The notes beneath the pieces are model-generated. The model had not been told where the DNA came from, did no database searches, and saw only the letters and a program-made list of their open reading frames with translations. Below are positions 52,654-61,604 of a stretch of 64,000 bases of DNA, one piece after another. Source of the stretch: an uncultured Candidatus Saccharibacteria bacterium (GTDB lineage: Bacteria; Patescibacteriota; Saccharimonadia; Saccharimonadales; Saccharimonadaceae). Numbering within the stretch: position 1 is the first letter of the stretch; each line of letters begins with the position of its first letter. Where the stretch lies: assembly GCA_947307225.1 (NCBI GenBank), contig CAMZIL010000002.1:23459-87458 (forward strand), read 5' to 3'. A program made the translations under genes and the position numbers.

Positions 52654-52872
52654 ATCTACCTCTGTTATGACTATATATTAATAGGGGTGGATATGGGGTC
52701 TCTTCCTCGGCCCAACAGGGGTAAAATAGGGTATTAACAGGGGTAGAACAGGGGAGTGACAGATAAAAACCTGCAAAATGACACTTTTGACTTCCCTACG
52801 ACTTCCCTGTTCGGGTTTTGTTCTGAGGAATGATACCGATCCTAAAGAAAGTGGTATAATTGTCTTAGCTTT

Positions 52873-53940
52873 ATGAAGAAAAAGTGGTTCAATATCTTGA
52901 TTATTTTGGCGATCACGGTAGGCTTTTTGTGGTTTACGCTCAAAGATAATTTCAATGGTGTTGTCAGCACTTTGTTTAGTGCGAATATTGGCTGGCTCCT
53001 CTTGGCGCTGGCGGTTTTCTGTATCTATATGCTCTTCGATACCCTTTCAACTTACGGAATTATTAAGATTTATAAGAAAGATGCGACTTTTAAATTTGCG
53101 CTTTATTTAGGCATCATTAATAAGTTTTTCTGCGGCATTACGCCACTATCGAGCGGCGGCCAGCCGATGCAGATTTACGAACTAAAGAAGAAGGGCGTGC
53201 CGGTCTCAACAGGGGCGAATATTGAGGTTCAGGCCTATATGATGTTCCAGATTGCCTTGATGTTCTGGGCGATCTTGAGCGTGATATTCGATCAGATTTT
53301 CCATTTCTTCCAGTACGTGCCGGTTCTTCAGCAGATGATGGAGGCGGGCTTTATTATTAATCTCGTCATCTTGTTGGCGTTGCTATTTATTAGCTTTTCG
53401 AAGAATTTCAACAAGGCGGTTATTCGTGGCATTATTAACACTTTGGCAAAGTTTGGCCTCGTCAAGAACAAGAAGGCGCGTATCGAGCGCTGGGAGGCAG
53501 CTTGCCAGAACTACTACGAGAATGGCCAGGAGCTCTTGCGTAACAAGAAGACCTTCGCGAAGGGTGTATGCTATCAGTTGCTGGCGCTCTTGGCGTATTA
53601 CTGGTTACCAATCTTTATCGCGTTAGCAATTGGCTGTGCAGATAACTTGAACCTCATTAATGTATTTGCAGCAAGCTCCTACGTCTTCGTCATGGGCTGC
53701 TATGTGCCGATTCCTGGCGCTTCTGGCGGCATGGAGGCTGGCTTCATGGGCTTCTTTGGGAATTTCGTTGAGGGAGCTCCTCTGAACGTATTCGTGCTGC
53801 TCTGGCGCGGCATTACATACTATTTGCCAATGATTGTCGGTGCAGTTGCCTTCAATGTTCACAATAGCAAGGGCGCGATTGAAGAGGCCGAAAAAATAGC
53901 CTCCGATTCCTCGAAGGCTAAAGCTAAAAAGACTACTTAG
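52873..53940 (+). CDS. Flippase-like integral membrane protein (UPF0104 family), second copy
   Basis: A 355-residue polytopic protein, paralogue of 1308-2393. Family marks are ITPLSSGGQPMQIYELKKKGV near residue 95 and YVPIPGASGGMEAGFMGF near residue 280. Eight or so hydrophobic segments; Lys-rich C-terminus. TATAAT (52855-52860) is 12 nt before the ATG. It converges on the GDPD gene, with stop codons overlapping by 4 nt. Two copies in one window suggest different lipid or lipid-sugar substrates. Confidence 0.76.
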   Translation: MKKKWFNILIILAITVGFLWFTLKDNFNGVVSTLFSANIGWLLLALAVFCIYMLFDTLSTYGIIKIYKKDATFKFALYLGIINKFFCGITPLSSGGQPMQIYELKKKGVPVSTGANIEVQAYMMFQIALMFWAILSVIFDQIFHFFQYVPVLQQMMEAGFIINLVILLALLFISFSKNFNKAVIRGIINTLAKFGLVKNKKARIERWEAACQNYYENGQELLRNKKTFAKGVCYQLLALLAYYWLPIFIALAIGCADNLNLINVFAASSYVFVMGCYVPIPGASGGMEAGFMGFFGNFVEGAPLNVFVLLWRGITYYLPMIVGAVAFNVHNSKGAIEEAEKIASDSSKAKAKKTT

Positions 53941-54635
53941 ATAAAGTTTTCGCAAACTAGATTGTCGCAATGATTGAGTGCATCTTTGCTATCAGCAAGG
54001 TTTTTTGCGGTCCAACCGATTACCGGTAGACCACTTTCGCGGAGTTTTTCTACGCGTTGATTCGGCAGGGCATGAATGTCGAAAGAAATGAAATCTGGCT
54101 TTGCGAGAGAAGTCCTGATATGGCAGCCGAGGCCTTTTTTATCCTTTGCACTGCCCGCTAGGAGACCGCGCGGGATTTCTGGAGCATGTTTCTTGAACCA
54201 GCGGAGCGTTAGGGGATTGAAGCTCTGAATGGCATACTTCCCTTTGTAATTTTTGAGAATATTAACAGTGGCAGCTTCGAGCTTCCCTGCTGGAGCGTCA
54301 CTTTTGAGCTCGATGAGTAGAGGAACTCTGCCGTCTACTATGGACAGAACTTCAGTCAGAAGCGGAATGCGCTCGCGGGTGCGATCGAGGAAGAGCTCGC
54401 GGATTTCCGTGAAAGTGCAGCGCGAAATCGCCTTGTCGTAACCACAAAGGCGCTTCAGATTGTCATCATGAAACACTACTACTTCCCCACTCTTGATGAG
54501 GTGTAAGTCTAGTTCGATCGGAAAACCGCCATTTACGGCCTTCTGGAAGGCCTGGAGAGAGTTTTCTGGGCACTTGTCGCCATGAAGGCCACGGTGCGCA
54601 ATTGGCGCATGTAGAAGAAAGTTAATGTTTGTCAT
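53937..54635 (-). CDS. Glycerophosphodiester phosphodiesterase
   Basis: A 232-residue GDPD-family enzyme that hydrolyses glycerophosphodiesters. The catalytic core is APIAHRGLHGDKCPENSLQAF, FPIELDLHLIKSGEVVVFHDDNLKRL (His, Glu and Asp metal ligands), and LLIELKSD. There is no signal peptide, so it is probably cytoplasmic. AGAGGTAAT precedes the ATG, within 2 nt of the end of the upstream VirD4-like gene, so the two are coupled. It may recycle lipid head groups or host-derived phosphodiesters. Confidence 0.88.
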   Translation of the reverse strand: MTNINFLLHAPIAHRGLHGDKCPENSLQAFQKAVNGGFPIELDLHLIKSGEVVVFHDDNLKRLCGYDKAISRCTFTEIRELFLDRTRERIPLLTEVLSIVDGRVPLLIELKSDAPAGKLEAATVNILKNYKGKYAIQSFNPLTLRWFKKHAPEIPRGLLAGSAKDKKGLGCHIRTSLAKPDFISFDIHALPNQRVEKLRESGLPVIGWTAKNLADSKDALNHCDNLVCENFI

Positions 54636-54636
54636 A

Positions 54637-57477
54637 TTACCTCTGGACCGGGCGGTTGCCGCGGTTATTATCTACGCTATGCTTGTGATAGCTAATCTTA
54701 CGACCCTTTTTCTTGATAGTCTGAACGTTGGCGCGACCGCCTCTGGAGCTCGTAATTACCTGACGACCTTCAACGTCGTCTTCGCCGCGCGTGGAACGGA
54801 TTGGCTCTGGTTCCGGCTCGGCCTCTTCTTCGATCTCGGTCTGTTTAATGTTAGGGCCACCTGATTGCTGGGCGGCAATGAGGGCGCTAAGGTCCTTTAG
54901 GCCTGGGCCAGTTTTTTCGCCCTGAGCTTGCGATGGAGAAATCTTTTGCTTGCGGAACTCAGCTTGTGGAGTGAACTCGAAGATTGGCTTTTCTTTCGCG
55001 GCATTCTGCATTTGCGAACCGCGTTCGCCGGCCTCGCGTCCAGAATCAGAGAGGTTCTTCTTCCATTTTTCAGCAGCCTCAATGTTATCCTTGATCTCTT
55101 TTTCGACTTCCGCGCGAGTGCGAGCGTAAGTCATGCGAGAATTGCGTACGATTTGTGGCGTTAGATCGTTAGGCGGCTTTGGAATACTGAGTGTAGTTGC
55201 CGAGAAGGCAGGCGTCTTTTCGCCGTTAATAATCATCGAGAGAACGAAGTGGCGGTTGTTGAGGTTTAGGAGATCCTGGGCTTCAAAGACTGGCTCAAAT
55301 TGCTTGGAAAGAATTGGCGCATCGTCGGCGGAAACGCGGAAACTGATCGTGGTACCAACGTTACCGAAGACTGCATCGCGGACGGATTCGGTCATCTGGC
55401 TCGTGTACTGGTTTGCTACGGTGAGGTTCAAGCCGTACTTGCGAGCCTCAGAGAGAATAACGGCGAAGGAATCCGTAGCGAAGTTCTGGAACTCATCTAC
55501 GTAGAGATAGAATGGGCGGCGATCTTCGACGTTTGGAATGTCGCTGCGGCTCATAGCGGCGAGCTGAACCTTCGTAACGAGGAAAGCACCAAGGATTGCG
55601 GCATTGTCTTCGCCGATAAGACCTTTACTTAGGTTTACGACGAGGATTTTGCCTTCGTCCATAATCTTGCGGATATCAAAACTGGATTTTGGTTGGCCGA
55701 TGATATTACGAATGATTGGGTTTGCAGTAAAGGCGCCAACCTTGTTTAGAATAGGCGCGACGGATTCAGTGACCTGCTTGTCGCCCCACGAACCAAACTC
55801 CTGTTTCCAGAACTGGAGAACGGTGACGTCTTGGCAATAATTAAGCGTTTCTTTGCGGAACTCTTTATCGGTTAACATGCGGGAAATATCGAGCATGGTG
55901 GTATTTGGACGATCAAGTAAAGCGAGCAAAGTGTAGCGTAGGATGTGCTCGAGGCGTGGGCCCCAAGAGTCGCCGAACATGCGCTTTAGGACGCCGATAA
56001 CTTCGGAAGAAATATTCGGCTTGCGTGCTGGATCGTAGACCTCGAGTGGGTTGAAAGCCATTGGATATTGTGTATCGGCTGGGTTGAAGTAGACGACATC
56101 TTTGATGCGGTTTTCTGGGATGAACTTGAGGTTGTCCATGGCGAGATCGCCGTGTGGATCGATAATACAATAGCCCTGATTGTGATAAATATCGCTAAGC
56201 GCGAAGAGCGTTAAAAGACCAGACTTACCGGAGCCGGTTTGACCGATGATGTAGACGTGGCGAGAGCGGTCGCGGCGATACATGCCGAACTGATGCTTGA
56301 TGCCACGGAAGTCGGTAAGACCAAAGGCGGAAATGTTTTCATCAAAGCTTGGGTTGCCAGTGAGCATTGGAAGCTTGGCTGGTGGTTCAGCGGTTTTACT
56401 GGAAGCCCAAACGATATTTGGCGTTTCCACGTTTGTATGCGGGAGATGGTAAACGCTAGCAAGCTCGGAAATGTTGAGAATATAGCCATGATCCGTAAAC
56501 TGGCGCGCTTTATATGCGGCGAGCGCATTCTTGTCGAAAGTAGCGCCGCTCATCTTGAAACCGTTTAGGTTAGTAGAGTTGAACTGCTTGAAAGTACCGA
56601 CGAGAGCCTGCATGTTGAGCTTTGCGTTGACTTCGTTTTCGCCGACGTAAGCTAGGCGGATCTTGACCTCGTAGCCAAGCTTGGTAGCCTTTTCTTCAGC
56701 CTTTGCAACCTGAGTCTTTGCGCGTTCGGAAAGCTCGACCTTTACCTCGGAGCCAGTGCCGCCCTCTGGTGGGCGCCATAATGCGGCGAGGATTTGTGCG
56801 AACCAGCCAAAGTCAATATTGCCAAAGCTGATAGTTTTGCCGGCTTTGACTTTCTGAATCCACTTGTCAGTCTTCGTATGCCAATCATCCGCGACAGGGC
56901 GGGTGAGAATCTGAATCCATAGCTCTTCCCCGCCGTTTGGATTGAGCTTTGCGAGTGTACCGGTAATACCGGCAAGCGGATCGACCTCGAACGATTCGAA
57001 GGTCTTAATTGGCAAGGCGTCATCATAAATGAGGGAGATTTCGGAACTGTAGGCTACTGGATATTTATTGCGGCGATCGGCGTAATCTTCCTTCATGCGA
57101 TAGATTTGCACGCTAGGATACTGGGAATAAATCTGGCCCTCGACAAAGCTCTGGAGAACCTTTGGCACCCAAACGAAGAAGCGAATCTGGTTACCGGTAG
57201 AAGCGATCTCAAAGGAGAGGTGCTCCTGGACGCCACCGGAATGCTTTAGCTCGTTGCGATCACGAAGAATACCGTGAAGGGATGCAAAAAGCTGCTCGGC
57301 ACTGAGCTCTTTTTTATCGTTGTCCTTCGGAATTTCGAGCATCAAAAGGACGGAATCAACATTCAAGACCTTGAGACGGTTGATCTTTTTGTAGTTCCTA
57401 TAAGTAAGAATGCCGAGTATAACGACAATAGAAATCCAGACAATCGGCGTGGCAAGAAAATGAATAACGTGCTCCAT
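54637..57477 (-). CDS. VirD4/HerA-like membrane-anchored ATPase (type IV secretion coupling protein-like)
   Basis: A 946-residue P-loop ATPase. One transmembrane segment lies near residues 5-25, followed by ~380 residues resembling the DUF8128-type N-terminal region. Walker A GQTGSGKSGLL is at about 413 and Walker B FYLYVDEFQNFA at about 650; between them are DPHGDLAMD, a helical all-alpha insertion (FGDSWGPRLEHILRYTLLALL) and an R-x-finger/Q-motif region ARKYGLNLTVANQYTSQM. The tail is charged and proline-rich. TAAACT (complement of 57484-57489) is exactly 6 nt before the ATG. No relaxase or other secretion genes are adjacent. Confidence 0.82.
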   Translation of the reverse strand: MEHVIHFLATPIVWISIVVILGILTYRNYKKINRLKVLNVDSVLLMLEIPKDNDKKELSAEQLFASLHGILRDRNELKHSGGVQEHLSFEIASTGNQIRFFVWVPKVLQSFVEGQIYSQYPSVQIYRMKEDYADRRNKYPVAYSSEISLIYDDALPIKTFESFEVDPLAGITGTLAKLNPNGGEELWIQILTRPVADDWHTKTDKWIQKVKAGKTISFGNIDFGWFAQILAALWRPPEGGTGSEVKVELSERAKTQVAKAEEKATKLGYEVKIRLAYVGENEVNAKLNMQALVGTFKQFNSTNLNGFKMSGATFDKNALAAYKARQFTDHGYILNISELASVYHLPHTNVETPNIVWASSKTAEPPAKLPMLTGNPSFDENISAFGLTDFRGIKHQFGMYRRDRSRHVYIIGQTGSGKSGLLTLFALSDIYHNQGYCIIDPHGDLAMDNLKFIPENRIKDVVYFNPADTQYPMAFNPLEVYDPARKPNISSEVIGVLKRMFGDSWGPRLEHILRYTLLALLDRPNTTMLDISRMLTDKEFRKETLNYCQDVTVLQFWKQEFGSWGDKQVTESVAPILNKVGAFTANPIIRNIIGQPKSSFDIRKIMDEGKILVVNLSKGLIGEDNAAILGAFLVTKVQLAAMSRSDIPNVEDRRPFYLYVDEFQNFATDSFAVILSEARKYGLNLTVANQYTSQMTESVRDAVFGNVGTTISFRVSADDAPILSKQFEPVFEAQDLLNLNNRHFVLSMIINGEKTPAFSATTLSIPKPPNDLTPQIVRNSRMTYARTRAEVEKEIKDNIEAAEKWKKNLSDSGREAGERGSQMQNAAKEKPIFEFTPQAEFRKQKISPSQAQGEKTGPGLKDLSALIAAQQSGGPNIKQTEIEEEAEPEPEPIRSTRGEDDVEGRQVITSSRGGRANVQTIKKKGRKISYHKHSVDNNRGNRPVQR

Positions 57478-57547
57478 GAATATAGTTTAGCATAAACACG
57501 AAGAAAAAACACTAGTTTTTCCTCTTATGCGGTATAATTATTTGTAG

Positions 57548-58681
57548 ATGAAAAGGAAGATTCTTTTTACTTCGCATACGGCGAATTTTCATAAGTTTAA
57601 TCGCCCATTTATGCGCATGCTGCGCGGTACGCTTGAGGCGCCATATAAAGATCTGAATATGGGTGGTTGGCAGGTAGATTATGCGTCGGCAGGCGAAGAA
57701 GAAGTATTCGATGCGGATAATGTTTTTAAAGTAGATTTCGCGCGTAATCCATTTCGTTTCGATAAGCACGTAAAGGCTTATCGTCAGCTCAAAAAGATTA
57801 TTGCAGACGGCGATTACGAGGCAATTCATACGCATACGCCAGTCGGTTCGGTTGTGACACGTTTTGCGGCAAAGAAGGCACATAAAAAAGGCGTAAAAGT
57901 CATTTATACTTGCCACGGTTTTCAGTTTTATAAGGGTGGCCCAAAGCGCGATTGGCGTTTGTATTACCCTGTCGAGAAAAAGTTGGCCCGCAATACGGAT
58001 TTATTGATCACGATTAATACTGAAGATTTTGCGTTAGTTAAGAAAAATTTTAAATGCCCGGCAAAAATGATTGATGGCGTTGGTGTCAGCACGGAAAAAT
58101 TTGCACATAAATATACCAAAGCCGAAAAACTGGCAGCGCGCAAACAATATGAAATTGAGCCGGATGATTTTGTGATTGTGTATTTAGCTGAATTCCGCTC
58201 GGTCAAGAATCATCAGCGTTTAATCGAGGCTGTCGCGCCAATTATTCGCGAGAATAAAAAGGTAAAATTGTTATTCCTCGGTCATGGCAAACTAATGGAT
58301 GCTGCGAAGGAGCAAGTAAAAGCGCTTGGCGTTGAGGATAATGTTTTGATGCCTGGCTATGTTCGTGACCAGTATTTCGCGCTTGTGCAGAGCTGTAATC
58401 TATGCGTTTCCGCGGCATATCAGGAAGGCCTTGGCTTGGGCGTGCTGGAATGTATTTCAGCTGGCTTGCCGATCGTGATTGCCGATACGCGTGGACATCG
58501 TGATATTGTCAAAAATAACAAAAAATATCTTTTCGATCCGTACAATATTGATGAAATGACTGAAAAAATTAAGGACGCCGTGAAGTCTCCGGAAAAGTAT
58601 CATATCGATTTTGACGAACGCTATACTCTACGCAATTCTTTGACGGAAATGAAAAAAATATACGAGGAATATTTGGGATGA
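57548..58681 (+). CDS. Family 4 glycosyltransferase, EpsD/PglA-like
   Basis: A 377-residue GT4 enzyme. The N-terminal domain has YTCHGFQFYKGGPKRDWRLYYPVEK, a signature of EpsD/PglA/CapM-like enzymes that extend undecaprenyl-linked oligosaccharides. The C-terminal domain has EFRSVKNHQRLIEAV, LFLGHGKLM, VLMPGYVRDQY and the donor site SAAYQEGLGLGVLECISAGLP. TATAAT (57533-57538) is 9 nt upstream of the ATG. It overlaps the next GT4 gene by 4 nt. Confidence 0.9.
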   Translation: MKRKILFTSHTANFHKFNRPFMRMLRGTLEAPYKDLNMGGWQVDYASAGEEEVFDADNVFKVDFARNPFRFDKHVKAYRQLKKIIADGDYEAIHTHTPVGSVVTRFAAKKAHKKGVKVIYTCHGFQFYKGGPKRDWRLYYPVEKKLARNTDLLITINTEDFALVKKNFKCPAKMIDGVGVSTEKFAHKYTKAEKLAARKQYEIEPDDFVIVYLAEFRSVKNHQRLIEAVAPIIRENKKVKLLFLGHGKLMDAAKEQVKALGVEDNVLMPGYVRDQYFALVQSCNLCVSAAYQEGLGLGVLECISAGLPIVIADTRGHRDIVKNNKKYLFDPYNIDEMTEKIKDAVKSPEKYHIDFDERYTLRNSLTEMKKIYEEYLG

Positions 58682-59769
58682 AAAAGAAGATTTTGCATAT
58701 TATTGGCGGTATGGATCGCGGCGGTGCCGAAGCCTATATTATGAATACTTTCCGCAATATCGACCGTAGCAAATATCAATTTACCATCCTAACTTTTTTG
58801 CCTCCGCGCGATGGCGAAAAATATGCTTTTGCAGACGAGCTAAAAGAGCTCGGCGTAGATATGATTCGTATTCCGGATAATCGTTTTCGTCGCCCGAAAA
58901 AATTCATCGCAGACGTTGCGCGCGTAGTGAGCGAAGGCAAGTACGATATCGTGCATAGTCACATCGATTTTATGTCTTCCCTCTCGTTGGCGGGCGCACG
59001 TAAGGGCGGAGCGAAGAAGCGTATTGCGCATTCGCATAATACCAACAACTCGAAAATTAATTCTGCAAAAATGCGTGCTATTTCGTCGGTTCTACGTCGT
59101 AAATTGAACCGCGAAGCGACGGATCGTTTGGCTTGTGGTCGAAACGCTGGCGAGTTTCTCTATGGTAAAAAGATGCGCTTTACGGTCATTCATAATGGTA
59201 TAGATATTCAGAAGTTCCGCTACAACGCAAATACTCGTCGTATGATGCGCGCGAAGCTTGGCATTGATGAGGATGCGATGGTTCTATTAAATGTTGCTCG
59301 TTTTGAGGAACAGAAAAATCAGGAGCATTTGATCGATATTTTTGCCGACTACGTACGAAAGTATAAAGACGCAAAGCTCGTGATTATCGGCGAAGGTTCG
59401 TTGGAGCAAGCGATTCGCGACAAGGTTGCTAGTGAGCGTCTAGAAAATTCCGTGATAATTTTGCCAGCGCAGGATGGCATTGAACGTTACTGTTCGATGG
59501 CTGACGTCTTTGTTCTTCCTTCCCTCTTCGAGGGCGTGCCGACGGTTGGCATTGAAGCACAGGCGAGCGGTATGAAGTGCCTATTCAGCGATAACGTTCC
59601 GACTGAAACGAAGCTGCTTGATTCGGCGGAATTCTTGCCACTAAGCGAAAACTGGACTAGCCATATTGTGGCAGCGGATAAGCGCGGCGAAGCGGTCAAG
59701 AATCCGAATGTGATTGAATACGATATCACGAATACCGTGAAAGCACTTGAGCGCGTTTACGATAAATAA
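58678..59769 (+). CDS. Family 4 glycosyltransferase
   Basis: A 363-residue GT4 glycosyltransferase, typically of the EpsF type. The glycine loop HIIGGMDRGGAEAYIMN opens the protein; then IVHSHIDFMSSLSLAGARKGG, NVARFEEQKNQEHLID, and the donor-binding block PSLFEGVPTVGIEAQASG. Coupled by ATGA to the preceding GT4, so both likely act in one surface glycan pathway. The operon has only these two genes and ends at a strong terminator. Confidence 0.9.
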   Translation: MKKKILHIIGGMDRGGAEAYIMNTFRNIDRSKYQFTILTFLPPRDGEKYAFADELKELGVDMIRIPDNRFRRPKKFIADVARVVSEGKYDIVHSHIDFMSSLSLAGARKGGAKKRIAHSHNTNNSKINSAKMRAISSVLRRKLNREATDRLACGRNAGEFLYGKKMRFTVIHNGIDIQKFRYNANTRRMMRAKLGIDEDAMVLLNVARFEEQKNQEHLIDIFADYVRKYKDAKLVIIGEGSLEQAIRDKVASERLENSVIILPAQDGIERYCSMADVFVLPSLFEGVPTVGIEAQASGMKCLFSDNVPTETKLLDSAEFLPLSENWTSHIVAADKRGEAVKNPNVIEYDITNTVKALERVYDK

Positions 59770-59776
59770 TTGACAT

Positions 59777-59807
59777 CAAAAATCCCCCTGGTCGGGGGGA
59801 TTTTTCG
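59777..59807. terminator. Bidirectional terminator
   Basis: Stem AAAAATCCCCC ... GGGGGATTTTT. Confidence 0.93.
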
Positions 59808-59814
59808 TTGAGGA

Positions 59815-60216
59815 TTATTTCCTTTTTAGAATTATTGCGGCATCTTCGCTAATGTTGATGGTAAGTTTGTCTCCGTCGAGCTCGTAGTCGCTAACGTCGT
59901 CCTTGCCGGTGTATAATTTGCCGTCTTCATATTTACAGTCGCCGGTATTTTCTTCGCCACCCTTACGAACTGCGCTGCAGGTGCCATCACTTTCAAAAGT
60001 AATTTCGAAGTCTTCTAGACCCATAGCCTTTAGTTGCGCATCGGTTGCAACCTCGCCTCTTTCTGTGGCAGAAACGATCTTCCAGGTACCTACGATTCCT
60101 TTACTGCCGCCGCCAAGTGTGAGAACGAGGACGAGGACGATGATTGCGGTAATTGCAACTGCGCCGCCGATAATGCCAGCAATGAGGCCAGTGTTACTTT
60201 TTTTGCTTTCCTGCAT
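59815..60216 (-). CDS. Small membrane-anchored lipocalin-like protein
   Basis: A 133-residue protein with an N-terminal transmembrane anchor at about 10-33 and an external beta-rich domain: GTWKIVSATERG, FEITFESDGTCSAV, TGDCKYEDGKLY and LTINISEDAAIILKRK. The pattern of G-x-W followed by short strands resembles lipocalin-like domains (lipocalin_5/DUF5640 types). Two cysteines may form a disulfide. AAGGAG lies 8 nt before the ATG. Function unknown. Confidence 0.65.
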   Translation of the reverse strand: MQESKKSNTGLIAGIIGGAVAITAIIVLVLVLTLGGGSKGIVGTWKIVSATERGEVATDAQLKAMGLEDFEITFESDGTCSAVRKGGEENTGDCKYEDGKLYTGKDDVSDYELDGDKLTINISEDAAIILKRK

Positions 60217-60254
60217 GAGACATGCTCCTTATTTAAATTAATTTAAGTTTAGCA

Positions 60255-60286
60255 CAAAAAAGCAGCCCGTTTGGACTGCTTTTTAT
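60255..60286 (-). terminator. Terminator of the sigma-4/HARE-HTH gene
   Basis: Stem AAAAGCAG ... CTGCTTTT on the minus strand with a T run. Confidence 0.8.
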
Positions 60287-61318
60287 TTAGGCTGCAATTT
60301 TGTAGTGGTCTTTGCCGACGCGAGTGTAGAGCTCTTTGTTCTGAAGGTTAAGGAGAACAGTCGTTTCTTTAACTTTGCGTTCTTTCAAGACCTGTTTGAC
60401 GATTTCTTTGCGGCTGAGGCCTTCGTCGCCAGCTTTCTTTAGGATTTTAGTGATGATGTCTGCGACGGTACCCTTGCTGTAGCCCCACTTGTCTAGCGCG
60501 TAGATGCCGCGACCGATAAGGACGAAGCGAGAATCTTTGATGAGCTCGTTATGGATAGCCTGAACGGTGACGTCTTTGCGCTTGAAATCGGAAGAGCTGA
60601 TTGCCTTTGCGATGTCATTGAAGTGCATAGGCTCTTTGTGCTCTTCGAGGACAACAAAGATTTTGTCGCGAATATTCTTTGGATTGACGGTCGGCCATTT
60701 TGCGAGACCCCACTGACCATTGAGGGTCGAGAGAAGCTTGCTGACATGAGCGATCGCTTCGATGTGGCTTGGGTGCTCGTAGTTTAGCTGAGCGTCGAGT
60801 TCGTCGACGGTCATTGGAGCTTTATTATTCTTTACGATGCTGACGATTTCATCAGTTTTATTGCGAATGTCTTTTTCGCTGCCATATTCAGCGATACCGA
60901 TGGCGGTATGATATTTATCATTCTCTGCTACGATGCTGAGAGCTGGCGAAATTTCGCCGAGGAAGCAAAACTCGGCTTTTTGAGTAGCGGTTGGTTCTTT
61001 GCCAAGAACTTTCTTAGCGAGGTCATTAGCGCGAGCTACACGACCCATTTCAGTAAGATTACGGATAATAAGCTTTTCGGTTGCAGCGAGATCGTTGATT
61101 TTGCCTTCTTCGGCGGCAATTCTTAGACGGATGAGAATTGCTTTCTCCAACTGGCGAACACGTTCACGCGTAATTGACAACATTTCACCGATTTGTTCAA
61201 GTGTTTCCTTGTGGCCATTAAGCCCAAATCTGCGCGAGATGATTTCTCTTTCGCGCTCTTGCTCAATAATGTTGAGGCTGTTTGAGATTGCTTTGGCAAT
61301 CGTTTCCGCATTATTCAT
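60287..61318 (-). CDS. Sigma-70 region 4-like helix-turn-helix fused to a HARE-HTH domain
   Basis: A 343-residue regulator. Residues 15-66 are a sigma-70 region-4 domain (EREREIISRRFGL, then the HTH TLEQIGEMLSITRERVRQLEKAIL). Regions 1 to 3 of a sigma factor are absent. A middle helical part (70-215) precedes a HARE-HTH/RpoE-delta-like domain from about 222 (IRDKIFVVLEEHKEPMHFNDIAKAI ... FVLIGRGIYAL) and a final wHTH-like segment (GLSRKEIVKQVLKER). It could recruit or modulate RNA polymerase at -35 elements. A TATAAT lies ~45 nt upstream. Confidence 0.75.
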   Translation of the reverse strand: MNNAETIAKAISNSLNIIEQEREREIISRRFGLNGHKETLEQIGEMLSITRERVRQLEKAILIRLRIAAEEGKINDLAATEKLIIRNLTEMGRVARANDLAKKVLGKEPTATQKAEFCFLGEISPALSIVAENDKYHTAIGIAEYGSEKDIRNKTDEIVSIVKNNKAPMTVDELDAQLNYEHPSHIEAIAHVSKLLSTLNGQWGLAKWPTVNPKNIRDKIFVVLEEHKEPMHFNDIAKAISSSDFKRKDVTVQAIHNELIKDSRFVLIGRGIYALDKWGYSKGTVADIITKILKKAGDEGLSRKEIVKQVLKERKVKETTVLLNLQNKELYTRVGKDHYKIAA

Positions 61319-61561
61319 GATGCTGCCGTTTTTACTTACCTTTCCGTCTATTTGATATTATAATAACGCGCCAAAAATTGGCGTGCTTATATCTTATTTT
61401 TTTAAATTTTAACACTATTATGTAGTATTGTCAACAAGCAAATTATCTTCACTTAGTGATTATTATATCAGAATTTTTACGATATTTGAAAAAAATTATT
61501 TAAAAGTTTTAAACGCTAGCGAATTGTTATCTAGTAAAAGCGCTTATGCTTATTATGCGAA

Positions 61562-61597
61562 ACACAAAAAAGGCCTCAATTTTTGATTGAGACCATG
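61562..61597 (-). terminator. topA terminator
   Basis: Stem GGTCTCAA ... TTGAGGCC on the minus strand followed by TTTTTT. Confidence 0.85.
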
Positions 61598-61604
61598 TTT
61601 TTTG

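Larger units (their letters stand above)
51972..52872. other. 900-nt non-coding segment with inverted ends and AACAGGGGTA repeats
   Basis: No well-supported gene. It contains near-identical 18-bp direct repeats TGTTCGG(T/G)TTTTGTTCTG at 51998-52015 and 52808-52825; an exact 11-bp inverted pair CCCGAACAGGG (52032-52042) and CCCTGTTCGGG (52805-52815); at least five AGGGG-centred motifs; a promoter plus a structured RNA candidate at 52193-52320; and a weak 87-codon frame. Confidence 0.6.

Noticed and set aside
52421..52681. Plus-strand gene inside the 0.8-kb segment
   Set aside because: No Shine-Dalgarno sequence or -10 box precedes it and the composition is erratic (Cys/Ser/Phe-rich). The minus-strand frame is slightly better but also weak.
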